Source of the DNA: Sarcocystis neurona
Taxonomy: Eukaryota > Apicomplexa > Conoidasida > Eucoccidiorida > Sarcocystidae
NCBI GenBank assembly: GCA_000727475.1
Contig: KL647326.1
Coordinates: 62,001 to 126,000, forward strand
DNA length: 64,000 nucleotides
Direction: 5' to 3'
Of the stretch, positions 35,501 to 48,013 are shown in pieces. The position numbers and the translations under genes were made by a program. Positions within the stretch are counted from its first letter, which is position 1. The number at the start of each line of letters is the position of its first letter. The notes beneath the pieces were generated by a model that had not been told where the DNA came from, did not search any database, and worked only from the letters and a program-made list of their open reading frames with translations.

Positions 35501-38500
35501 TTGCGCTCAGGGAAGTCCCTGCCAGCCGCACCGCCGCCAGAGCCCGAGACGCCGGACACGTTCGTCGTAAAACTGGTGAGTTCTTGACTTCCTGTCTGTG
35601 TTGACCGCTTCAACAAAAACTACACAGTTATCAGCGTCCTTTTCTCCACATTTAGGAGTCTCTGTGCGTCGCGACGTAGGTGCATGCATGTACATGTGTG
35701 AGTTTCATGTGTAGCTTCGAGTGTAGACCCTACGGATGTATATCTGTCGTTACACATCGCATACGTGTACACAGATAGGAGGTGTGTACTTGACGTGTGC
35801 GTTGTTCTTCTTTTGATGTAGACGACTGCGTGAATATTTGTCGGATTCTGTCTGTCTCTCTCTCTCTGTGTTCGTATGTGTGGGTAGAGAGTGCTGCAGG
35901 ACATACGTGTACCACAAGAGAGACGTGCAAGTTTCAGTAGAAATGTTTGTATATCTACGTGGCCGTCTGGTTGTATGCTGCTTTTCCCTCGGTAGTGCGC
36001 ACAGCGTCTGAATGGGGAAGCAGGCAGACGCATATTCATGTGACGCACAGGATCTACTGGTTCGAATACATGTGTCCACAATATCACCTGTGACGGCGTA
36101 TATATATACGCATATATGTGCTTATGTGCGTATATATACACATATACACATATATATAGATATATGTAAGTGAATATATTGTACATATGTGTATGGATAT
36201 ATTATGTGTATGTATATGTATATATTTTATGTATGCGTACGTGTATATTTTGTGTATGTGTATATAGCCTCACAAATGATATTAGGCGATGTCGGTGCAG
36301 ACCTTCGTACAACAGGGTAGAAATATATGCTCCAGGACAGTGCGCCGTAGATTTGCTGTGCGCGGTATACACATATATCTTGGAACTTTTAAGCTAGTGA
36401 ACAAGTGTGTACCTATCTACACATGTGGCTCTGTCTCTCTCTCTCTATATGTATGGATGTACTTATTAGGGGCGCGTCGGAAGGCCTCACGCACGCGTGT
36501 CTGGACACGTTCATTATCGCTGCTTTTGCAGAGCTGCTTACGAAGAAACCGACAACTTTTCTGTTGCTGCTACTGAAGACGCATCGCCGCGACCGCCTGT
36601 CGCTGGCTGCTGCTGCTTGCGTCTTGCTCCTGCGCTGTGCGTCACCATTTGCTGCTGGGGCCAGTCTCCGCCGCTGCTGCTGCTCATTGGCTGCTGCTGC
36701 TCCTGGTGGACTCTTCTGCGGCTGTTTCCGCGTTTTTGCCCTTGGTGCTACAGCTGCTTCTACTTTGCGCCGATGCTGCTGTTGCTGCTCGCCCCCCCAC
36801 CCCCCCGCTGCTGAGGGATTTTTGTCCTGCCGCTGCTGCTGCCACTGACCTCGCACAAAACTGCTGCTGCTTCTCTTTCCCCGTCGCTGCTGCTGTCCAG
36901 TTCCTCTGCTGCCACTACCGCTCGCGGGTCGCTGCTGGTGAACTCTCGCTGCGGTTGCTTCTCGTCCTCCGTCGCCTTCTCCTCCTGTTCCGCGCTGCAG
37001 CTGCTGCTGCCGCTACTGCCATCCCTGCTTTTTGCGTTGCTCTCTCTCTCGTCACTGCTGCTGCTTCTTCTGGTTCACTGCTGCTCTGAGGCTGTCACCG
37101 CTGCTTCTTCTGCCGCGACGTTGATCCCAGTCCCCCGTTGCTGCTTTCGGCTGCTGCTGCCTTTCGGCTGCTGCTGCTACTGCTGCAGCTGTTGTGGCTT
37201 CTCCTCTTCCACTGCTGTCTCGGGCGCAGCTGCTGCCCTTCGGCTGCTGCTGCCGTTGCTGTGTTCTGCCGTCCCCCCCCCCCCTGCCGCTTGTGGGCAC
37301 ATGTTGGGCTCCTCCCCTCCTCCCTGCTCTGGGACTGCTGGGTGTGAACTTCTGTGCAGTACGAGCCTGGGCCGCGGTACGTTGGCGACGGCAGGCGCAT
37401 CAACTTCAGCAGCGCAGGGAAAGAAAAGGCAGACGAGCTGCTGCATGAAGGAGAGGCCCAAATGCAGGCACTTTGGCGATTCATCGTCGAAAAAGGCGGC
37501 TTTGACTTTGAGGGAGTGCACCTGCTGCCGGTTGTCCACGTCGCAAATGTCGAACGGAGACACAAAACCTTTGGGCCCGTTTTCAACGCCGGCTTCTTCA
37601 GGTCAGGGTTCGTCTTAGCCGGGCCGGGCCGGCCTTTCTTCCCTGCCTCTGCTCTTTCTCTGAGAAATCGGCTCGAAGTTCTAGACACGTGTACGTGTGT
37701 CTTTGTTTCTGAAGGCAGCCTCGTGTGGCCGGTGCGGCGTGTAGACACGCGCCGGTTCTCTGCGGAGATATTTACGTAGGAAACTTTACTTCTCTACGTA
37801 GGGAGCCATGCACGCCGGTTTCACTGCAAAGTATACCACATATATATACATATAAATATGTATGTGGCTGCTAATATACGAATATATGCAAACGTAGAGG
37901 AACACAAGCGTGGACAGGAAAGAGAGATTTCGTCGTCTTCCTAGGTGTCTTACAGGCAAAAACAGCGCGGGGGGGAGCTACGCATAGACGGAGGAGTGCA
38001 ACTTTCTTTGCAGACTCTCATATATTTCAGTATATATATATGTATATATGTATGCGTGTATGTATGCATGCATGTACATCTATGTACATATGTATGTGTG
38101 TATGTCTGTAACGTGTGCGATGCATGTATGGATGTACGGATATGTATGCATGCGTATGGAAATAAGTATCTGTGTAACGTTTGTAATTTATGTATGTGTA
38201 TATGTGTGTATGTATGGATGTGTAGGTATGTATGGTATGTTACCTATGTATGTATGTAGGGATATATATATGTGTATAGGTGTATATACGTATATATGTA
38301 TATATGTATATACGTATATATGTATATATGCGTATACGTATATATCTATATATGTGTATACGTATTTGTTTATACATGGAGGTATCTATGTATGTATGTA
38401 TGTAGCTATATATGTATATATGTATGTGTGTTGGAGGCGGGAGTGCGGGGGGGGGACTGCATATCTCAATTTCTCTCTCCCTTGAGATTTTAGAACCTTT

Positions 38501-41500
38501 TTTACCTGCCTTTGGCGGTGAAGAGTTGTTACGTTTACTGGGCCAACATGCAGAATTTTGTTGTACCTCTCTTGATATCTCAATCTCTCTATACATAAAT
38601 GCATACAACTGTCTGTGTATATGTATGTATGTGTATATATGTGTACGTATGTGTATATGTGTCTTAGTCTAGGACGCAACGCTGTATGAACGCGTCTCTT
38701 CTCGACAGGGTCAGCTGTGTTGGTTTAACTGCAAAGTATACCATATATATATATATATGTATGAGGCTGATAAAAGTACATACGTATATACGTAGTAGCG
38801 AAGGAGTGGAGAAGCTCCTGCGGGTGCCAAGAGTCGCATCGCGTAAATGTTCCTTTTCCACTTTCCCACTTCTCTAACTCTGTTCCATACTTTTTTGTCC
38901 CATATCTTCTCTTTTCCCGGTTTCTTCCTTTGCGTCCTTGATCTGCGTTGAGTAGTCCAAGCAGAAGCCTTCTCGACGTGTTTTCTTCTCCGTTTTGTCG
39001 CCTTTTTTCTCGGACGCGAAGCCCAAGTCCTCTTGCTCTGCCCTCTTCTTTTAAAATGCCTGCACTATCGCTGCGACCCTTGGTGGTCGACGATCTCCTC
39101 CGGCTGCTGGTGCAGGCCGTATATGAAGAACGGGACGATAGGGGAAGTGGCGAAGAAGCTAGCAGGGAGGAAAAGTCAACTTCTTTACAACGACACACTT
39201 CTCGTCGCCAACGCGAAAGGCATCATCTCGTGGTGAGGTGCTTTCCCCCTCCCTTTCTTCGCCTCGCCTTCGACTGAACGCGGTGTACAGACACCGCAAG
39301 CATCCCAGGAAGTCACACACAAAGCACCTTCCTACTCTTTCTTCTTGACTCTCCTTCAACGTTTTCGCGCCTGTCCATATACGCACATACTCCTCACGTG
39401 CCTGGACACGCTTACGTCATACATGTATACATATATATATATATATATATATGTGCACTTCTGCGCTCGCACGTACATGCATGTGTCACGCCACGTGCAT
39501 ATATATATATATATATATAATATATATATCCGTGTCTATGTATTTGGTGACTCGCCTATACAACTCTGTACTATAACCAGTCCTACTGCGTATACATTCA
39601 TATAAATATACATATATATGTATACACATGTGTATACACCCGTCGCCTGTGCTGGCGGCTCTCGCGATATATGTGTGTTGATATTCGCAGGGCCGTCTGG
39701 GCGTTCACGTGATGCATACGTAGGCGCTTTTCATGTACATGTGACCACGCAGATGAATACTTTCATGCGACAGGGTTGACGTGTTTCTGGCATACAGACA
39801 TAAGTATATCATATACAATATATATGCAAAGTACCGATCTGTATATCCACACGTATATACGCATATATAAATATAAATATACATATGCATGTATATTGCA
39901 GGCGTAGGTGTATAATATTACATATAATACAAATATGGGTGTTTGTGTTGTGTGTATATATATGTATGTCGTACCCATATACATACATATGTGTATACAT
40001 ATGTATAAAATACCAATCTGTATATTCATATATGTACACATATATATAAACAAATATAAATATACATATGAGTGCGTATTACACGCGTATGTGTATAATA
40101 TTATATATAATATAAATATGGGTGTTTGTGTTGTACAAGCGTATGTATGTCGTACACGTGTACATATATATATATATATATATAATGCTAGTCTGTATGT
40201 CCGTATACGTATACATTTGAATAAGTATGAATATACGTATGCATGTACAATACAGGCGTATGTGTGTTCGACTAAATATATTGCAAATATGTATATCGTT
40301 GTATTATTTTCATTTACAAGTACGTACGTGTGTTTAGAGTCGCACATCCGTCGTCTTATCACTCGTGCGTCTACGTGTATTGCTGCACGGTTGGGTCTTC
40401 TTCTTCTTCTTCGTCTTGTTCGTCTCTCGTAAAAAACTACATGGCTGCATATATATATGTATTTATACGGCGTGCGCTTGTAGATCTGCAGATTCGTGTA
40501 CGGACGCGTTGACGTAATATACATATACATATATACATGGGTATACACACACATACACACATATACGGAAGTGTGTATGTATGCACATCTATGCGTATTC
40601 ATCTGTTGCTGCATGCTCAAACGAAGGACGATTATCAAGCTCGTTTCCTTGGTGGCCCCCACAAGCAGATTTCTATCTGCCAACAAATTCACTTGCTCTT
40701 CGTTCATATATATATGTATGTATATCAACATCGAATATAGAGCTGCGCACACCTCCAGAGATTTTGCTGTATGTGTATTACTTTTTATGTATATACGTGT
40801 GTATATGTACGTGCACATACATGTGAATGAACGTCAGCTGTATACAAAGAATTTCTGTAATTACATATGTGAATGTCTTGTCCACTTGTGTGTGTGAAGA
40901 TCGGCTGAAGAGGACGCCTCTGATCCTACCAGCTTGTTTTCTTGTGTTTTCTCCCGGTGCAGCATGGCCTTCCTCGAGCACCATAGCGTCTTCCACGGGA
41001 GCATCCATCCGCACAACATTTTCGTATCCGACGACGGCTTTCGCCTGCTGATCGGCGACTTTCTTCCCCGCTGTAAGTCTTCTCTCCGTTCGCTTATACG
41101 CGCGCACAAAACAGGAGGAACAGAAAAAACGAACAAAAAGGAGAAGAAAGTCTACTCATAAGCGTGTACTTCACTATATACACATACACATCTATATATC
41201 TATATGTGTGTAGAGAGAGAGAGAGGTCTAAATAGACGTACGTACTACACAGGTGGATAGACATATCTCTTACGCACGCAGACGCATCCACACACACACG
41301 GAAGAAGCCACAGGCGCGTTCGCCCACGCGGATGAGCAGGGTATATATATTCGTGTACTAGCTTTGTAGGTGGGGAGGGAGAGACCGAAGCATGGGCGCC
41401 TTTCGAGAGTCAGAAGAAAGAGGAAAAGCTCCTCAGCAACACATCGACGAGTGTCGACGTATGAAGGTGCAGGTCGACAAAAAGACAGAAGAGGGGCGCA

Positions 41501-44500
41501 TGCGTTTCTTTCGACGGTGAGGCGTGCAGAGAGGGGGAAAGCGACGACGAGAAGCAGAAACGTGTTTACGTCGTAGACGCAGGTGTCTCTCTTCTCTATG
41601 CACGCATGCGTACGTAGAGGAAGAAGCCCCACGCACAACGTCGTACTCGCATATTGGCCCCCCAGTGTCGACACAACGGAAGCAGCTGCCTGCAGCACTG
41701 CATTCGCGCATGTAGAGGAATTGAATACGCGCACGCAGGAGTGGAGAAGCCAACACGTACGCTTCGTTTTCTTAAGGAAGGACGTGGGTGTGCGTGGGTA
41801 GGGCAAGTCACCCGATGTGCTGCTCGTCGCATCAGCAGGTGCCTCCGTGGGAGTTCACACACAGGCAGGGATGGTCGCCCCAAACACACACAGGCATTGT
41901 TTTTCTGCTTGAGACGATGACAAGAGAAGAGAAGGAAGGAAGGCGGGAGGTGGAGAACATGCAGAGGTCTGCCTTTCTGCTGCACGGGACACATGTCCTC
42001 TGCTTTGCACGCGCACGTACGTAGACAGTGAGGTGGCCCGACTTTGCCGCGTGGACAATTCTGCAAGTGCACACATCAAATTTACACTCGTGTGAGAAGG
42101 GAGAAGAAATGTCGGCGTGCACGCACCGGGAAAGAAATATAAAAGAAGGAGGAAGGCCCGCGCGCCGCGCAGATCAAGGGGGGCCTGTGTGTGGACAGGA
42201 GTGGCCGCCTTCTCGAAGCGGACCGAAGGGAGAAAGTGACGCTCTCATCTGCAGAGGGCGAGTGAGGCGATGCATGCGCGCAAGGATTCCTTCCCACACA
42301 CATGCAATCTCATCGCACACGAGGAAGAAGGAAATCGACGCGACGCGTCGTCAGAGGAGAGAAACACGCACAGCAGCAAATAGAACACGCCGTGCGACAC
42401 GCTGAAGCTCTGCAGCACACACGCTCTTTCTGTACTGTGATAAGGCATGCCTACACAGACAGACGGGGACGCAGAGACAGGTTTTCACTCTTTTTATCTC
42501 TCTGTCTCCGTGGCTCTCTCCATGCGTGTGCGTGACAGCAGAAATCTTGAAGATGCTGTATTTCTATTCCGCGCTTGTCGCTTTTGCTCTCTGTGTCTCT
42601 CCTCGCTGTAGACTCCTGTCTGTTACTAGTGAAAAGCCGCTAAGCAGACACCTTTTTGTTGTTAAGGAACGTGCGGAGGTACACACACGGCCGCGTGCAG
42701 GAAGTGGAAGAAATCAACACTCATCGCGTGCACCATGCTCCCATGTGGCCCGCGACTCACAGCAGCAGCAACGTGAGGAGGGCGCCGAAGCAGCAGCGCG
42801 GGGGAAGGCAGCAACAGCAGACGCAGAAGCAGCAGGGGCAGCAGCAAAAAGGGAGCAGCTGCATGAAGTAGAACAGCAACAACAGCTGCGTCACGAGACG
42901 CGGGAGGGGGCAGGCCGCCTTGGTGGACCGGCTCCGTGTCTCTCGTGTCTCCCGCTTTTAAGTGCTGGCGCACAAAAAGTGGAAGAGAGAGGCGCGTGAG
43001 GTCGTCTCCTTGGTAACTCAGTCAAATGCGCTGGTGCTGCAGCTGTCTTGCTCTTGCTGCTGTGTGATAACATGTCTACGTTCATATGCATATAATATAT
43101 GGACGTATGCCCGTACGTATCTACATACTTATGTATATATGCACGCATACACACCTGGTTTTTTGCGTGTATATATATGTGTATATATACTTGTTTGCTT
43201 GTACGTATATATGTATATATGTTATCGTGTGAATGCCTACGCACCAGACGATCAAGTGTCTGTTGTCGTAGCGAAGGCCGATACTGGCCTTGGCTGGCGC
43301 CTCAGAAGCGCAGAAATGCCAGCAAAGAAAGCTTTAAAGATAAAAAAGCGTGCGAAGGAGGTAGGGGGACGAAAGTTTTGAAGCGGAATGCACAGAGTCA
43401 GTAATTAGTAACTTCCCGATGGGAGTGGCACCCTGGACAGTCTACTGCCTAGATTTACATATACATGTGTGCGTATGTGCCCATATTATTGTCCATATAT
43501 CCATGTGGGCAGGTGTACATCCATATGTATGCACACGCACATGTATGCATATATGTACATGTACACGTATGTTTCCATATTTGCACACGTATGTATGTAC
43601 ATGTGTATACATGTATCTTTATTTATTTATATATACGTGTGTATTATCGTGTGAGCATGTATGCTCTGCCCAACATAGATGTATATACATATTTATCCAC
43701 ATGTGGCCATATGTGTCTGTGTGCGTGCGTGTCCGTGTGTGTTCCGTCGTGGGGAGCTAGATGCCTTGTGCTTCGCGGGATTGGCATGGTGTGGGAATTT
43801 CGTCTTCCTTCAGGCTCTTTTCCTTCGCTTCACGATTAGGCCGTAGTTTTTCTGTGGCAGAAAGTGGTTTTTTTTGAGCATGCATGCGCTGTGCTTGCGC
43901 GTGGTGTACGTACACCACCGCTGGGTGGCTGTGCGCGTCACTTTCAAAAGAGGCAAACTTCTTCCTGAGCAGTGAACGCGGCACACCATTTGACGGGGGA
44001 CGCCGGTGTACATACACCACAGCGGCACTGGCTAGCTGCCCTGTGTATTGATTGAAAGAAAGTGTTCCGTCGGAAGTTGTGTGTGCGCCTGTGTCTTGGG
44101 GTGTACATACGCCGCATCCACAGCGTGTAGGTACACGGAGAGCGTGAAGCCAAGAGGGAAGCAGGTCCAGATCTATCTGTCTGTGTCTACAGCTGTGTCT
44201 GCGTTCAATAAATATACACCTGTATTTACCTATCTATATCTACTTATATCTACTCGTCTATATATCTGCATATCTATCTGTGTATCTTTCTCCCTATATG
44301 TACCTCTGTATATACCCGATTGCGTGTGTCTCTCTCTCTCCATACATTTCTATCTACCCTGCACTGCGTCATCTTCTTCCAGTGTTTATCTTTACAGGGT
44401 TTTGTGTGTACGTACGTGTCGTGGTGGTGTGTCGCGACGTTCCGTAAAGAGCGTCTGCCTCTCTTGAGGCACTTTATCTTTTCCCGTAGCTGCAGCCTTT

Positions 44501-47500
44501 CCCTGCGTGTGTGCTGTCTTTATTTATACCTGCGCGGCTGTTGCAGCGGAGTTTATCCGGTGGGTGATGGACCTGGCGAAGAATCTGGCAGGCGTGCCCA
44601 ATTTTTTCTCTCCCGAGTACAAACAAGCTGTTGCTTTAAGACGCGTTCACAAGCCGCAGTTCTACACGGAGAAACTTTCTGTCTTCAAACATGACGTCTT
44701 CTGCTTCGGCCTCGTTATCCTCTACCTGGCGACGATGGAGGAACCTCGCGTAAGACCAGTCGCTGCGCCAGCAGGGCCGGCACGGCGCGCGTCAGCGCTA
44801 TACAGATGGTGGGAATAATAAATTTAGATAAAGGTGTATGCGGGAAGATTTACGTGCAGAAAGAGAGACGCAGGTAGACGCTGATGTAGATGTGAGTAGA
44901 CATCCATAGAGATAGACACAGATATAAATAAATCAAGGGAAGTGCACACACACACACAGAGATATGGGGATAGACACTGAGTGATCAACAGAGATAGACA
45001 CAGGGAGCTGTAGAAATAGGCACGTATAGACGTAGATAGATATAGGTAGGATATAGGGTTGGAAATATATGTGTGTATATATATATACAAGTATGTAAAC
45101 AGAGATAAATACATGGACGGAGACCGGGATACCAACGCGTTTATTTACATTTGTATCTATCTGTGCATATATGTGTGAGTATACACACAAAGACAGTTAT
45201 AAAGGTTGGGACATCCATGTAGTTTATATACTCGTACATCTGTCTACTATATGTTTATGTATATCAGTGTATATACAGAGACAGATATAGAGACTAGGAT
45301 ACCAGTGTAGTATATATATCTATATCTACGTCTCTCTCTATATATGTGTATACGTATATAGACATAGAAAGATATAGAAACCGGGATACTCCACTAGTTT
45401 ACATATATATATATATATCTATATCTCTCTCTATATACACATAATCTGTATATGTGTTTGTACCGGGATACGAATGTAGTATATATATATGTGAGTGTAT
45501 AAGTTTACAGACAGAGATAGATGTAGAGAGCGGGATACGGCTGTAGTTTATGTATATCTATGTCTCTCTCTATTTGTATATATATATATATATGTAGGAC
45601 TATACGTATATAGACAGAGACAAATATCGCGACCGGGATACCACTCTGGTTTGTATACGTCTACATCTGTCTAGAAATATATATAAAATGTGTACAGGCG
45701 AGATACAGCGTCGTAGGCAACTAGTTAGAAAGGCGAGAGGGGAAGTGGTTTGGTGTGGGAAGTATGGAGACGTGGCGTCTCTTCGACGGGACGTGCAGAG
45801 CAACACACCGGTTCTGTTCTTCACCAGAAGGAGGAAGGACTTTCCTTTCCGTCTAAAAGAAAAACGGAGACAGAAATCAATCGAGCAGGGTTCAAAGATG
45901 AGCGCACGGACATTTGAGACGTTATTTTTCACACGGAAAGTGCTTCCTGTCTACTAGAATGGCGGTGTCTTCGTCAACGCGGAGCAGTCTACAGCAACGT
46001 GGTCCAGCACGTGCAACACGAGTCGCCTTTCCACCCTCACCGCTGCTGCTGGGGAAACTGCATATGAAAGCATCTTTCTTCCTCTCTCTCTCTCCCTGTC
46101 TTTTTATATGTATGCGATGCGCGCACATCCCTGGCCCACATCATACATATATATGTATATATGAGAACATCGTTTTTTCTCTTCCTCTCTCTCTTTGTAT
46201 ATCTGCGTGTACGTCCCTGGCCCACGTACTGTATGTTCTATCTACCACGTGTATATTATATTTTATATACACGTGTGCGTGTGTGGGTGCGTGCCTGTTT
46301 CTGCAGTGGAGGTCCCGTGCCTGTGAATTTTCATGTGTGAAGGGATATGGGGGGAGTGTGTACGTGGACGAAGGGAGGAACAGAGAAAGAAAGGGAGAGA
46401 GAGACAGAAAAGCAGCAGGCGAAATTCTCATTCTCCAAGAGAGAAGCGATCGCCTACGGGAGACAGCGGCGGGGAAAGTGGAAATGCACGCAAGGCCGCA
46501 GGTGGGGAGGGCGGCGTTATTATTCCCGCTTTGAGCTTCACGGGTGTAGAAGGTGAAGGCTACCAAAGAGTCAAAGACAAAAGGCAGAAAAAAAAACACG
46601 TGTCTCTCACTGCCGTTATTAGGGCAAATATACTTCCTTCTTCCCTCCGCGTGGACACACAAACAGGCAGCTTGTGCGCGCAGTCTCTCTCTCTTTGCGT
46701 GTCTCTCTCCTTACGTCTCTATCTCTATCTCTCTCTCTTTACCTGTCTCTTCTCTTTACTTCTCTCCGTCTCTCTTTACTTCTCTCTGTTTACTTCTGTC
46801 TGTGTACTTCTCTCCATCTCTCTTTACTTCTCTCTGTCTCTTTACTTCTCTCTGTGTACTTTCTCTTCTCTTTACTTCTCTCTGTCTCTTTACTTCTCTC
46901 TGTTTACTTTCTCTTCTTTTTACTTCTCTCTGTGTCTTCTTACTTCTCTCCGTATACTTTTCGCTGTTTACTTCTCTCTCTTTAAATCTTCCTGTCTCTC
47001 TGTCTTCCACTCTCTTTCTCTGCCTCGCTCTCTCCGCTCTCTCTCTGTGTGTCTCTCTTCACCTTTCCCTCTCTCTACTTCTCTCTCTTTAATTCTCTCT
47101 CTCTTTCCGTCCCTCTCGCTTCACTTTTCTCTCTCTCTCTTTAATTGCCTTTCTCTCTCTGTGTCTCTGTTTAGTCCTCTCTTTTTTTCTATCTATACAT
47201 ATTTATATGTGTGGGGTGCTTGTACTGTACACACCTGTGTACATGTGTGTGTGTGTGTGTGCGTATGTGTATTTACACGTTACGTGCGTGCCCACGCATA
47301 GGGAGTATATGTCTCCCTCTTTCTGACCCTCTTTTTTTAGAATATATGTCTCTCTCCTTCTGTCCCTCTTTTTTTAGAGTATGTGTCTCTCTCTCTTTCT
47401 GTCTCTCTGTTTTTCTCACTCTCTGTTTCTCCGTGTCTCTTTCGCGTTGTCTTTCTCTTTTCTGCCTCCTGTAACTCTTTCTCTCTGTTTTCTTTCTCTG

Positions 47501-47975
47501 TCCTTATAGCAAGACGTCTGTGCTTCCAGCGTGCCCAGGTATCCTTACACAAATATAGACGTGTATAAACATGCGTACCTGCAATGTACTGCATATGTAC
47601 ACACACATGTACATATATATGTTGACGCGTGCATGTTAATAGCCTTCGACCCGCAGCCGTTGTGGGGTTGTGGCAGGGACTGAACGACAACTCGAAGAGT
47701 TGCATCGCTGCTGTTGAGGCTCTGCGAGAGAAAGACAGAGATCCTGGTGAGTGAAGAGAAGGCGAGAGCGGTTTCTGACACGACGTGTGCATCACGTGGA
47801 GAAGATAAAGTCCTGGCAATCAAAATAACCAAGTTATTCATCACTGCGTCCTCCTTTACGTGCCGATCAGTGGGACGCATGCGTTGTATCACAGGGGCGA
47901 TGATTTTTATTCTTCTACAAACCTGGGTGTGTCGTACATTTCTACGTACATATATATATATATATATATATTTGT

Positions 47976-48013
<38 letters not shown>

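Noticed and set aside
36413..37748. Minus-strand Gln/Ala-rich frames of 128-217 codons
   Set aside because: They are the antisense of a GCT tract and of the well-supported kinase exon at 37,360-37,601; composition explains the openness.
39763..40818. 351-codon minus-strand frame
   Set aside because: Tyr/Ile/Thr/His strings from TA/CA microsatellites antisense to a kinase intron.
46333..47301. 322-codon plus-strand frame
   Set aside because: Ser/Leu repeats from the CT-rich tract; not protein-like.
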